Below are positions 22,028 to 33,839 of a DNA stretch of 64,000 nt, one piece after another (the first letter of the stretch is position 1; every line of letters begins with the position of its first letter). Below the pieces are notes generated by a model. The model searched no databases. It was not told where the DNA came from and was given only the letters and a program-made list of their open reading frames with translations. This DNA is from Panulirus ornatus (lineage: Eukaryota > Arthropoda > Malacostraca > Decapoda > Palinuridae): assembly GCF_036320965.1 (NCBI RefSeq), contig NC_092232.1:52935982-52999981 (forward strand), read 5' to 3'. A program made the translations under genes and the position numbers.

Positions 22028-22091
<64 letters not shown>
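21873..22091. repeat. (TG)n and (CA)n arrays facing each other
   Basis: TG at 21873-21929 and CA at 22030-22091, complementary arms around about 100 bp. Confidence 0.95.
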
Positions 22092-22092
<1 letters not shown>

Positions 22093-22156
22093 ACCTTAAC
22101 TGAAACAAGAATAATATACGTGCCAGAGTAAGAGCAACATAAAAAAAAGGTAATGA

Positions 22157-22159
<3 letters not shown>

Positions 22160-22223
<64 letters not shown>

Positions 22224-22247
22224 GGTCGAGAGAGAGAGAGAGAGAGG
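22160..22247. repeat. (CT)n followed by (GA)n
   Basis: CT at 22160-22221 and GA at 22228-22247 with a 6-bp loop between them. Confidence 0.95.
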
Positions 22248-22754
22248 TGCTATCAGCCCTGACAAAAGCAGCTCAAGTGACGGTGTCGAGACCGTAAGTC
22301 GAGACGACCCAGCGTTTAAAGAGAGTGACTCCAACTCACCCCCTCCTCCCTCCTCCCTCCCCGCCAGCAAGGAGGACGGGGGTGTGTCTCACCGCACAAA
22401 ACATGACCTAACCAACGCACTCATGACTCCAACACCACCTCCAACACCATCTATCTCCAACATTACCCCCATCACCTGTAGTAGCATCCAGCCCCACCTT
22501 GATTGTAAGCCCGTTTGTGATCCAAGTAACTAGTTACCACCATGAACTACTAGTTCTGTACCATCCCTACTGTATATTCTCATTCGAATGGCTACCCTGA
22601 ATTCAATAACCCATTCAGAACCACACCTTCAACCACACTGCATAACACTCCTCTTAACCGATGCATTATCATCACTACAACAAAAATGTATCATCACTAC
22701 ACTTTTATATGGCAACCCCATCACCACTGCCACTTCATCACCATCCCCATTATT

Positions 22755-22985
22755 ACCACACCACCTCACTAACGCATTCGGCAGAGTTCCTCCTCATGAG
22801 AGGCTGGTCAAGAAAACAGAGGCACATGGCAATAGCGGGAAAGCTCTAGCAGTGGACGATGGAACGACTGAGAGAAATGATTGACAGACAGGACACAGAG
22901 AGTTGCCATAAATTGCTATATATCAGAACGGTGACATGTGACTCGTGGTGTTCTCCAAGGATTCGCTTTAGGACCTCTAGTATTC

Positions 22986-23056
<71 letters not shown>

Positions 23057-23885
23057 CTTGGACATCCGTGCCAGCAGCAACATAGATCAGGAGACGAACA
23101 AAAAAATTTGAGTTCAAGTGAAGATTCACTGGCAAATTATAAATGTGGACAGAAAAAATGGCAAAAGAAATCTAACACTGACATTCAAAGTGATTTATAC
23201 TGGCAGAAAAAAACAGGGGTTTAGTGAATTATCAAAACAACAGAGATGCTGTAAAAGTGGTACGTGTGAGAGATCTTTGAGTGTTGATAAGCAATGGCTC
23301 TAAAACCGAAGCAACAGTGTATAAATGCCCGAAATAAAGCTCACTGGAGCACTATTTTTCATCGTATCTATCAGCCATAAAAGTGTAAATGTTAAACAAC
23401 AGCTGTGTCTCTCCTGGTGAGATCTTATACCTTAATCATGCACTGCAGCTCTGGACACCGTATTACAGGATGGATATGAATTAAATAAAGCACAAAAGAG
23501 GATGACAAAAATGATATGTGATAGTAGAATTTTGTTGCTGTTGGGAGACAAAGAATTAATTAAATTTGCATTCCCTGAGGAGACAGAGTGAGGTATATGA
23601 CCAAAGTATACAAGTGGATGAGGTGGATAAAACCAGAAAATCTCGATAAAATATTTAGTATTCGCTTCAGAACTCGCAATAATGTTTTAAACTATAAATT
23701 CAGAGTCAATTGAGAATCTGAAAATGAAAGAGAGAGCGAGAGATACAAGATAACACTTGTTTGGAAACAGAATTGTTCATGTGTGGATTAATGGATTACG
23801 TTGCCTAGTGGGGCAGTAGGTACAAAAACTACAGAAAGTTTCAAGCATAGACAGGATGTCTATATAAGAATGAATGTGAGTGGGT
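22755..23885 (+). mobile_element. Degraded non-LTR retrotransposon RT (CR1/Jockey-like)
   Basis: Piecewise translation gives LTNAFGRVPPHERLVKK (thumb side of motif A). Then come FSKDSL at the motif B position and IHN..DLDI, split by a (TA)n array at the place where family members have YINDLD. Further along are INARNKAHW (about 23315-23340), a LVRPHLEYC-like stretch near 23405-23450, the RGYMTKVYKWMRW-like stretch near 23590-23625, and TKTTESFKHRQDVY near 23830-23870. Many shifts and stops show that it is a pseudogene. Element ends were not defined. Confidence 0.8.
22987..23054. repeat. (TA)n microsatellite inside an RT remnant
   Basis: The array lies between codons for IHN and DLDI of the RT. 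The expected coding sequence there (ATATATATA-like, for I-Y-I) is itself a TA seed. Confidence 0.9.
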
Positions 23886-26800
23886 GTGAATAGGAGCTGC
23901 CTGGCATGGGCCAATGTGCCCCTTGCAGTATCCTTCCATCTTAATGCCCTACCATCTACATCCCAACACCATCGTCATTAATTCATCACAAACACCACCA
24001 CCACCACCACCACCATTCTACCACCACCTGTGACACAACATCACCGTCTCAAACCACCTCGACCAACGCACGTCTCGCCCTGAGATAAGACATTCTCTGG
24101 CTGAAAACAATATTCTGGGAGGCCATCCCCGGAGCACAATTCTATCTCCATCCTTTAACACCCCAGGGAGGCCAAGCTTTGCTGATCTGAATGGCATAAC
24201 ATCACGAGGTCCTCCTCCTACGTTTAAAACTAGACCTGACCTTTACTGCATTCTGTGGAAGGCACCGACTGTGTTCTACAACCCTGCTTCTTAAAGGCAT
24301 TACATCCTGTAGTGTCTCCCTTGCTCAGGGTATGCAATAGATAAACAGAGGTGACTATTGGGGATTCTTGTTAATCTTAGCAGGAAGCGTTGCTTGAAGG
24401 CGTCTCTACTTTCGTATACAATTTCGTGACCACAATCGGCTATGGACGACGCTGCGGGCAGTGGTACGCGTACAGACAAACAGTAGCAGCGGTGGCTTTG
24501 GACCTAGAGCTTTTGTGGGAGACTCAGGCATACGAGTCCAACCCAGGAAGTTAGACTTCGGTCCACCTAACTCCAGCCTGCTCGGCTGACCACAATGCCC
24601 AGGTGTACCACCGTGTCTCTCACGTAACTCTACCTCCAAAAGCAGCAGGTGCTATTCGTCTGCAGATGCACAGCTGCCCACAGGATCCATCCTAACTATG
24701 TGTCGTCACGAAATCGTATACATGAATGCATCAGCCACTCGTAGGTCTTCCTGTCTGGAGGAGAATCATCGAACGCTTCACCTCGCACCCTGTCACCTAC
24801 AGCAGGAGGTGGGTAGTCACTTTGCCGGAGCTCAGAACCAGCTGGAAGGCAGCGAGTGACGTCGTGAACAATACTACCACAACTTATTGCAACGTCCGCC
24901 GTCCTTCCAGGAAACTGGAGATTAACTCTTGCGTCAGCCATTTGTTGTAGGTGGGGAGTTAAAGATGCAAACCTGAACACCAGCAAGCAGGTGTGTGTGC
25001 GACTTATACCACCTTTATATCTTAGTAGCTATCGCACTCAATCTTAGCCAAGGGGTTAAAGACGAGAGGATTATCAGCTAACAAAACCCACTCATAAGGG
25101 ATCGGACCGTGACCTTATAACCCTAGACGAGTTTCTGCTGCCGTCACACCTCGTCATTGCTATAACAAAGACGTAACGCCTCTCTATAACCCACTGGTAA
25201 ACCCCACACCAGGGCCTCTGCAACACGACCCAACGGCAACATCCAGAAATGGAACAAACACAATTACCCACCAATCTCCGGATGATCTCCAATTCGCGCT
25301 AATGCATCTGACCCGATCGTCAAGCCATTGACACACACACCAATATCTCCTTGGGAGTCGAGCAGCGGTATAAATGGCCGTGCCGGTGAGAGAGAGGGGG
25401 ACGATACCTGGGGCCGACAGACCGAGACTGTGGGCCTTGGAGACTAGGGGTGGCTTGCAACTGTTTGACCCCCGTCCACTTGGTATGCCAACAAGGCGGG
25501 CGGATGGCGAGGTTGGAATCACGGGCAACACCACTGAGGTACGTGGTGAGCCTTCCTTGGTCATGCCCCCTCGGGGAAGTCGAGGGTTAAGGATGGCTAC
25601 CTCGGACGAAGGACGATACAGAGGGAGGGACAGACAGGGTCCCTTCTGGTGCGCCGGCGCCCAAGAGGAGCATCCTGCTGAGGAAACTACGTTGGAATAT
25701 TACCTAATGTGCGAGGAGAAGCCACCTTCCATCTACCATCCTTTCCACCACACCCAGTCCCACCTTCCATTCCCTCCGCCACACCCAACCCGCCTACCTG
25801 CCACCACTCACCACCAGAACCTACCTCAACTTGGCAGCCGGCCTGGCCCAGTGTCAACACACTGGCATATATTCCCTTCAGCCAAGACCACAACACCACC
25901 ACAAACCACAGTGTCGTCCCACGCTCCAGCTACATATCTGACTATATGGGTTTGCCTCCGCCCTACCTGACCTCACCACCACCACCCTACCTGACCTCCT
26001 CACACTCAAGTCACCCTTCCATCCACACCTTCTATATGGATCTCTGGTCTTATCTACAGTCGTACAGCAGCCCCTCCCAAACTACCACATTACATGCATG
26101 GTTAAAGCTCAAAATCTATGACCTCTTTTTTTTTTTTTTTTACCCATTTACGGCGAAACAATCATTAACACCTCTTAGCCAGTCGAGATGGAAAACAACA
26201 GATAACTGACCATTTTGGCTTGTGCTGGTGACTGGCTGGGTGGGTCACCTGCAGGTGTCTTCATGACCTACGATGACAGGTTGGAGGGGCGTGTGGGAGG
26301 TGACCGGTGGACCGCGATAATTACCTGTGACAAGTGAGGTCAACTGAGGTCTCCAAGTGTGTGTGTGTGTGTGTGTGTAAGGTCACGCCTTGCAGCAGCC
26401 TGTTCGCTGACAGAGGCACCGTCAAAAAAAACAGCAACAAAAACAGCCTGCAGCAATAAAGACATATCCTGCAGCAGTGAGGGCACTTGCGGTGGTGACC
26501 TTACCGTCAGACACAGCCTTGAAGGAGTAAGGTCCCTCCCGGCTAAACCCCAGTCCTGAGGAAGGTGGGGGGAGGGAGGGTGTAGTGTCCGAGCACCACA
26601 GCTCCGCCACAACAGTTTTTGCCACAGTATGATGGATGGCGCGGAAGTCGCGGAAAGACGAATTTCCTGAGGGTCGAGGGACGTTGTGGTGGGGGAGAGA
26701 GGGAGACACCCCCTTCCACCCCTTTCCCCCCCAGCGAGGAAGGTTGCGGTAAGGGGAAACCTCCCACACCCACTTCTCCCCAGCCCGAGACAAGAACGAC

Positions 26801-27393
26801 TCCTGACCTTAGATGAAATACATCAAAATATATCCAAACACAACACCACCCACGAGAAACGTGACGGGAGAACGCCACACCAAGCGTGCTCGGCGGGGTA
26901 GTCATGGAGGCCCAAAATATACACACACACACACGACAGTGCGAATGTTTAAGTTAATAAAAATAATACTAAGGAGTGAACCAGTCTCGAGGGTGGTTAT
27001 TGGAGCGAGGGTGGCATGTATTATTATTAACCTGCCTGGCCACAATACCTCACATGACAAATGACACTAAACCATCCAAGCTAAATTGAATTACTTTTCC
27101 ACGAAGGACGGATATATCAGTGGTGAGGCGGGTATGCCACAAGCGCCACTCCTGGCCTCGCCAACGTGAATGTGACGAACATTTGGTGACAATTTTATTG
27201 ATTGGGTTCATTTGGTGTGAACTGGCGACGGTGGTCTGACTGAGCGAATCAACCGAAGGGGGGGGGGGGGGAATATATGACAAAAAAGTATTCATAAACT
27301 TGAGTCAGACTGGAGTATGTGTGGGTGATGAACTGGAAGAATGGAGCCTACCTCATCCAACCCAGGTCACTGAGAATGAGGTAATGGTGAAAG

Positions 27394-27395
<2 letters not shown>
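23886..27395. other. Low-repeat stretch without recognised gene
   Basis: Holds (ACC)n near 24000 and many short open frames. The longest non-repeat one is 25374-25970 (plus, 198 codons, Pro/Thr-rich C-terminal half). I see no domain, signal peptide or homology signature, and the sequence just before its ATG reads GGTATAAATGG. Not called as a gene. Confidence 0.4.
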
Positions 27396-27396
<1 letters not shown>

Positions 27397-27439
<43 letters not shown>

Positions 27440-27442
27440 GCG

Positions 27443-27483
<41 letters not shown>

Positions 27484-27500
27484 GTGTGTGTGTGTGTGTA
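27397..27500. repeat. (TG)n microsatellite with CG steps
   Basis: About 100 bp of TG with scattered GTGCGTG interruptions. Confidence 0.95.
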
Positions 27501-27553
27501 TACAGGCAATGAAGATTTCTTTTTCTTACGTTAGAGGCCACTGGTCTAACACA

Positions 27554-27558
<5 letters not shown>

Positions 27559-27627
<69 letters not shown>
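27559..27627. repeat. (CT)n microsatellite
   Basis: Pure CT array. The preceding TTTTTCTTACGTTAGAGGC resembles the very end of the LINE-J tail. Confidence 0.95.
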
Positions 27628-27629
<2 letters not shown>

Positions 27630-28536
27630 ATGTGTATGGAAAAATATGTTAACATTCTAATAAACAGCCGCCCAACCTCCAACAGACATGTAAGCAGCAT
27701 ACACTGTGGTTAGCAGAGGTCATATCACACCAGTGAGGTGGGGGAGGCGCGCCCGGCAAACTCCATCTCACTTGACCGAGTCTGGAAGCAGCGCTTGACT
27801 GCGCTACCTTCATAGGGTCAACGGTTAATCCCACAACCCACGCAGGGAATCCGTACCTCCTCCCCTCATCACTCCCTCACCGAGCCATCTTCTCACCTTC
27901 TGGGAGGAGGAGGAACATACCGCAGAGCAAAACACTCAGACAGTTGCGCCACACTTTACCTTCGTCACGCCAGGAAGCCATAGAGTGTTAGTATCTGTGG
28001 CTCGCCCACACCACACACTGGCCAACACAGGTGAGTTACTCCATTATCCAATCACACCATATTTTCCGACGTGAAACAAGACATGTTACCAGAGTGGGTG
28101 CAACACGATAGAAAAAAATTTACCAAATGACATAATGAGCTATCGACACCTTTCGAAATATTCTAAGCAAACGAGAGGAAATTTATATGAAAAGTGGCCA
28201 GGGAAGGATATCACACAGTCCCATCTACGAGTATACCATATGCCTATGTGATTCAACCGTAAGAATATCTACGTTCTGAAGCTAAAAGATGAGAGAGAGT
28301 TACTTAAAGCTACATTGGAATACATTCCCTGGCAACTCTGGGTCTAGTCTTTATCAGTAAACAAGCGCAGGATCAAGACTTGTGAACCACAGTCCCGTGG
28401 GAACTCTATGATAGGCCTCCCTACTTCGATCCCTTAAAGGGAAAAATATGTATCCTCAAGACTTCACACAAGCTGAGTGGTCATATCTAGGAGCGGCCGC
28501 CTTACACACTGTGGCGGAGCTGGGAGGGGAGGGATG

Positions 28537-28538
<2 letters not shown>

Positions 28539-28604
<66 letters not shown>
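28539..28604. repeat. (CA)n microsatellite
   Basis: Pure CA array. The following ~600 bp is GC-richer sequence without a recognised gene. Confidence 0.95.
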
Positions 28605-28607
<3 letters not shown>

Positions 28608-29234
28608 GCCTGGGTGGCTGGTCGTCTGCCCCCACCATCACTCCCACAACCCCCTCCGGTTAGTGGGGGAGGGGCGAGTTACCTGAGGCGGAGTGGTGGT
28701 CACGTCCGTTGTTCTGCCATTCTGACACCAGTAACCTGACCTCCCTCCCACCTCCCTGCAGGCCAAGCAGCTCCTCCACCTCCCAAGACCAGCGTTCCAC
28801 GGCTCCTCCTCCTCCTCTTTGGGGAGGGGTGGACATGGGGTTGAGGTACCTGGGAGGAGGGTGGGGGTCAGGCAGCTATGGGTATGTGTGGTGATGTTCT
28901 CGCTGCCTGGCGGTAGATGAGGAGGAGAAGGTAGCTTGGAGGGTTGTGATGCTCCTCACAGCCTGGGTGGAGAGGTGGAAGGGGAGGCGCTGAGGTATCT
29001 GAGGTGGGGGAGGGGGTAAGTAGTGATGATGGTAGCCTCAGCCTGAGGGTGTGTGGAGGGAACACTGAGGTAAGTCGGGGCGAGGGGGTGATCCTGGTCA
29101 CCCGAGCTGGTCTGTGGTGAGGACAGCTGGCTGCCCCTGCTGGAGGGGATATGACCTGGGAGGTCCCAGGGACACTTGAAGGGCCTCCTCCCCCATCCAC
29201 AGCCTGGCGCTGGGAGGCTTATGGATGTGTGACC

Positions 29235-29435
29235 ATTACCCTGAAACGACACGGGCACATAGACCCTAGCCTGATCCAGGTACCCATCTTATCGACTAAC
29301 CGATATGGGTGGATGAACAGCTAAGTTGACTGTGGACCGAATGCCGCAACCGAACCTATGCGCTCGACCCCCTGGCGGCCAGTGAATGTCTCACGGTCGG
29401 GGACGCTAACCTATACACATATAAACACACACCGC
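29235..29435 (-). mobile_element. tRNA-derived SINE-G, copy 1
   Basis: The minus strand carries a TAGGTTAGCGTCC A-box-like start (about 29402-29414) and a weak B box (CATAGGTTCGG). Then come GGCATTCGGTCCACAGTC, AGCTGTTCATCC and GGGTACCTGGATCAGG. The same body is seen at 60.3 kb and, with a better tRNA head, at 48.0 kb. Confidence 0.65.
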
Positions 29436-29630
29436 TCCATCAGAAGCCTTGTTAAAGTTACGTGACCTGAGATGGGGGGGTTCATTCCCCGTATCCTATT
29501 ACTGTCTCCAGTCTGGTGTATTGCCAAGATCCTTCCTGATCTACAGAACTCTCGAGCGCCGCCGTTTGGCACGGCCCACCCTGCTATGGCCCCGAGGCGC
29601 TCAACCCATGACTGAAGTCTCTGCATGACA

Positions 29631-29634
<4 letters not shown>

Positions 29635-29695
<61 letters not shown>
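29635..29695. repeat. (CT)n microsatellite
   Basis: Pure CT array. Confidence 0.95.
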
Positions 29696-29697
<2 letters not shown>

Positions 29698-29754
29698 GGG
29701 ATCGACGCTTCGTTCACACCGATTCCAAGTTTTCAGTGCTCGTCCCATGTTCTT

Positions 29755-30045
29755 TTAACCTGCCGCAATACACTTCCCGTGTTCATTAACCCCTACAATA
29801 CACTGCCCGTGTTCAATAACAGCTACCATACACTTCCCGTGTTCAGTAGCCCACAACGATATACTTCCCGTCTTGGATAAACCACTGCAATATGCTTCCC
29901 GTATTCAATAACCCCTACAATACACTTCCCGTGTTCAATAACTGCTACCATACACTTCCCGTGTTCATTAACCCATCACAATACATTTCCCGTTTTCAGT
30001 AACCCACGGAAATACACTTTCCATGTTCAGTGACCCATTATATTG
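29755..30045. repeat. ~30-bp tandem repeat
   Basis: About nine units with AATACACTTCCCGTGTTC and ATAACCCCTAC. Spacing is slightly irregular. Confidence 0.85.
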
Positions 30046-30124
30046 ACCTCATAACCAACCCTGCGTTACCAGTTTGCTCCAAAACACCACAGCAGTCTGA
30101 CATGTCACTAATAATAGCCCGGGT

Positions 30125-30225
30125 CCGTGACGAGATTCGAACCCCCCTTTGCTTGCCTGAGTCGCTGTGACTTATTTACGAACACGAAAGACATGGGTTC
30201 GAATCCCATTAAGGCATATGCTATC
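30125..30225. mobile_element. tRNA-like element with two divergent B boxes
   Basis: GATTCGAACCC (30134-30144, a B box on the minus strand) and GGGTTCGAATCCC (30194-30206, a B box on the plus strand) form an inverted pair about 60 bp apart. The same geometry is seen at 33.34-33.41 kb. No full cloverleaf was drawn, so a SINE relic is more likely than a tRNA gene. Confidence 0.5.
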
Positions 30226-30373
30226 TAGAGATGCGGTCACCTAGTGTTATAACTGAATGACAAGAAACCCTTCATCAAAAAATGTTAAAGAAATACAATG
30301 ACTAACGGAATTATATATTTTTAAAACGAAATAGAAAGCATCCTGGTGCTTCGATTTAAGTCCATACGGTGTG

Positions 30374-30379
<6 letters not shown>

Positions 30380-30443
<64 letters not shown>
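30380..30443. repeat. (AT)n microsatellite
   Basis: Pure AT array bordering the tRNA-like element that follows. Confidence 0.95.
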
Positions 30444-30445
<2 letters not shown>

Positions 30446-30545
30446 AACCTAGCCGTGGTCAATGCCAAGCCCGTGATTCTAATTCGAACTCTTGTGATTC
30501 CTAAGCACCAATCGTAACCACCTCACCACGGCAGCACCTACACCA
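30444..30545 (-). mobile_element. tRNA-derived SINE-like element
   Basis: The minus strand shows TGGTGAGGTGGTTACG (A-box-like, 30513-30528) and GAGTTCGAATTAG (B-box-like, 30480-30492), then ATTGACCACGGCTAGG into (TA)n. Spacing is tRNA-like. Not a complete tRNA. Confidence 0.55.
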
Positions 30546-30924
30546 CAAAACCACCTCAAATATAAACTACAGGAGGGGAAAAACAAAACAAGTCACTGAA
30601 GAGAATGGCTACTAAAATCATCAATGTCGTAGTTATAATTCAATGATCAAGGATGTATTTGATTATCTGTGGACTTGTGTGGGAAAGAGAACTGGATAAT
30701 AATTAATGAGATGACGATTCCTAGAGCACAGATCCCAGAACTATGGAAGCTGGTGAGTCGGGAGGTCGTGTGCACCACAAGATGGATGTGGTGAGATAGC
30801 AGCCAGAGCCTCCCCAGTGGCGGGGAGGGGGGGGGGGTAACGTCGATAACAGCTGATAACGAGGCCACGACCGCTACTTAACTGCCACTCCACGGGGGGA
30901 TGGGGGGTGTTGGGGGGAGGTGGG

Positions 30925-30960
30925 TAGTAGTAATAGTAGTAGTAGTAGTAGTAGTAGTAA
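30925..30960. repeat. (GTA)n trinucleotide repeat
   Basis: Short TAG/GTA array with one AAT interruption. Confidence 0.9.
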
Positions 30961-31020
30961 ATATGCCCCACCACGCCACTACACTCACTGATACACGCAC
31001 CACGTCGCCCACCTCCCTCC

Positions 31021-31022
<2 letters not shown>

Positions 31023-31060
<38 letters not shown>

Positions 31061-31240
31061 CAACCAAGTGAGGCTACTTACACTGTGGGGCGCCCACACA
31101 CACACACACACACACACACTGCGCACCAAGTGAGGTTACTTACACTGTGGGGCGCCCACACACACACACGCTGCACACCAAGTGAGGTTACTTACACTGT
31201 GGGGCGTCCACACACACACACACACACACACACACAACGC
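31023..31240. repeat. ~60-bp tandem repeat containing (CA)n, three units
   Basis: CAAGTGAGG.TACTTACACTGTGGGGCG is repeated three times, each copy followed by a (CA)n run of different length. Confidence 0.9.
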
Positions 31241-31439
31241 AAGTGCCTGCTGCCTGGCTCCTCACTGATCACTGGCTCAAACACAAGCACGACTGTTCAC
31301 GGTCGCCTAGGGCGGGAGGAGAGGCGAGGGGCGTCGCCACAACACACCCGCCCACCACACATCCTGCACATAATGTCCGACATTTCCACGTACACAGAGG
31401 ATGACTTATTACGTAATATATTGCTGAAAAAAAAAATAA

Positions 31440-31900
31440 TCCCGTTTTCTAGGTGACAATCCGTTTTCTAGATAATAATTCTTGTTCTCTAGACAATAAT
31501 CCGTTTTCTAGACTATAATCCGTTTTCTAGACAATAAACTCTGTTTTCTAGACAACAATCCGTTTTCTAAACAATAATCCGTTTTCCAGACAATAAACCG
31601 TTTCTAAACATTAATCCCTGTTTTCTACAGAAGTTCCTGTATTTCATAACCGGTTTTAAGGAACAGAAATCCAGAATTATCCGTGTTTTGTAGAGCGTTT
31701 CCGGGTTTCGCTTAGGGTTAGAAACATTAGAAACCAATCACAATTCAACTTCCTAAAGCGTTTGTGGGTTTCGTTTGGGATTAGAAAAATTAGAAACCAC
31801 TCAATTATCCATTTTTTCTAGAGCGTTTGTGGGTTTCGCTTGGGTTAGAAAGATTAGAAACCATTCACAATTATCTGTGTTTTCTACACAAGTTCCTGGG
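31440..31900. repeat. Two nested tandem repeats (~20 bp, then ~75 bp)
   Basis: 31440-31620: about nine units of CCGTTTTCTAGACAATAAT. 31690-31900: about three units with GCGTTTGTGGGTTTCGCTTGG and TTAGAAACCA (shown in parts). The second repeat shares the TTTTCTA word with the first. Confidence 0.85.
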
Positions 31901-31939
31901 TTTCGCCAGAAGGAGAGGAATACCAGAAGAAGTCTTCCA

Positions 31940-32300
31940 GGGTTTTCTATCCAGAAAGCTGTTGGGTTGGGGAGGCGGATCGACCAAGCTGTTGGAAGCT
32001 GCATCCCTCAGACCCAAACACTTCCCACAATCTGGCAAGTCTGGTAAACTTTGTAGGTGTGTGTCCAGCGCATCCTTAAACTTCTCTACCGTGCATCCCA
32101 GGCTGTTTCTGACGGTGGATGGCATGGTGTTGAAGAGTCTTGGGCCCCGGACGTTTAAAGATTTCTAATTTTTGCTCTGCATATCGCACCTTTGGTTTTC
32201 AGAGGTAGTACTTTATATATAAAGTCCTCCACGCCCATAGTCCCAGGAAGAATGTAATTTGGGAACAATTCCTTCTATTAATTACACATACGCTTTTTTC
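31940..32300 (-). mobile_element. Non-LTR RT C-terminal fragment (Jockey/CR1-like, different family from LINE-J)
   Basis: The minus strand reads IEGIVPNYILPG near the start, then CRAKIRNL. After a frame break it gives RGPRLFNTMPSTVRNSLG, GCTVEKFKDALDTHLQSL, then PDLPDC and ASNSLVD. RGPRLFN..P..VRN..GC.V..FK..LD..L is the conserved C-terminal end of many arthropod non-LTR RT proteins. 5' truncated and frame-shifted. Confidence 0.8.
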
Positions 32301-32417
32301 ACAGTCACCTAAATAACACGCGAGGGAAAAATTTCCCAATGACATAATTGTATAATCTATTAAAACCTAATGTATTCAAAGGATCGTCTTAAAATTCTCC
32401 CCTAACAAAGTTTTTCT

Positions 32418-32565
32418 TGGTTAGATTACATTTACGTTAAATTGTAATCTAATCTACTATAGAATGTTTACGTTAGGTTAGGGTACAAACGTAACCTAAT
32501 CTAACATAGCCTACCCTGGTTAGGTCAGGTTAGAGGACAAACGTAAGGTAATCTAACAAAACCTA
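32418..32565. repeat. TTAGG-like degenerate repeat with small palindromes
   Basis: GGTTAG/TAACC words recur on both strands. TTAGATTACA (32421-32430) and TGTAATCTAA (32443-32452) are perfect inverted arms. A second inverted pair, TTAGGTTA and TAACCTAA, lies at 32473-32499. It resembles the arthropod telomere word TTAGG but is not a clean array. Confidence 0.5.
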
Positions 32566-33334
32566 GCATAGAAAAATGTTAGGAGGGGGGAGGGAGGGGG
32601 TAATAATTCTTCAAGTCATCCCCTACACCTTTAATGACTAAACACAACACCAATCACATAATTACCTGATTATTTTCACTACAGTACTACGTAAAGACCG
32701 TGCAACATTGCAGGCTACACGCAAGCAACCTGCATAACAGCGCAACAAAAGACATGATGATAATCCGGGTCACCCTGGCTTTGAAGTGCAAGACCCGCTG
32801 GGGGAAGTCTGAGGGGGCGAATTTATAAAAGTCACCCTCGGAAAACTTGTCTAATAAAATGCTTTAAAGAGAGTTTTGGTCCACTCGAGTCCCACCCTCC
32901 CTCAAGGAGAGGAGGAGCAGCAAAGCTCTGGCTGCATGCCGGACGCACGGAAGGAAGGAGCTCAAGAGAAGGTGTAAAGCGCTCTCAATAGAGCTCGACG
33001 CGTTCAACCGAGATCGATGTCTTTCATCCATAAGGCAGCGTTCGCTGAACACTCACGCATATATCGAACTCCCTAGGAGATGTACCCTTGGGCGTTTATC
33101 GTTCCCGTTCAAAGTACTCTATTCCTCTTCGCCAAATGTGTTTTCATGAGTATAACGCTCGTTTGACTCACATTTACAGACTTCCCTTACGATAAAGAGA
33201 GGAATGGACTGTGTTATAAGATAAGGAAGTGATTGGATTCTATGTTAAAATATGGGAGTGAATTCTGAGTTTAGACAGGGAGAGAAATGGGCTTTCTTCT
33301 AAGACAAGGAGCCTTCGGACGACGTATACTTAAA

Positions 33335-33425
33335 AAGGATTCGAACCCATTTCATCAATCAATGACCACGGCGGCCCAATGCCTAGGAGTAAGCAAGTGG
33401 GTTCGAATCTCTTAATGGGACCGGT
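33335..33425. mobile_element. tRNA-like element with two divergent B boxes
   Basis: GGATTCGAACCCA (33338-33350, minus-strand B box) and TGGGTTCGAATCT (33398-33410, plus-strand B box) are inverted and 60 bp apart, as at 30.13-30.21 kb. CCGCCGTGGTC on the minus strand recalls the head of the 30.5 kb element. Confidence 0.5.
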
Positions 33426-33839
33426 TCACTTAATGATGAGTCAAAGTTCGACGATTTTCGAGAGAGCAAAACCCGATAAGGCCGTCGGGAGTTAACGACG
33501 GAGCATTAGAAGGAGGTTACTGATAGGGCAGCAACACTCAGACTCCGGGGCTATAGCATCATAGATATGTGACATCCTCACATGCAGGAACCTTCACGAT
33601 AATACATTCACGTCATGTGAAGCTCTTACGGGAAAGACATTCTTTCGGAAGGGGTACGAGTCTATCCACAGTGGGGCTATTTCATAGGTGGTTAGTGTTT
33701 TCACATTAGTAGATCTTTTCCACTGGGATACAGCCCTTAACAGGAGCACAGCAGGTCTCTGAGGGGCAAAGCTCTGTCCCAATTGAGGGAGAGGAAGCGC
33801 CCTCACAAAACGGCAACGGGGGAGAGCTCTTTGAGAGCT

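Noticed and set aside
32418..32565. Interstitial telomere array
   Set aside because: TTAGG-like words are present on both strands and never run head to tail for more than two units.
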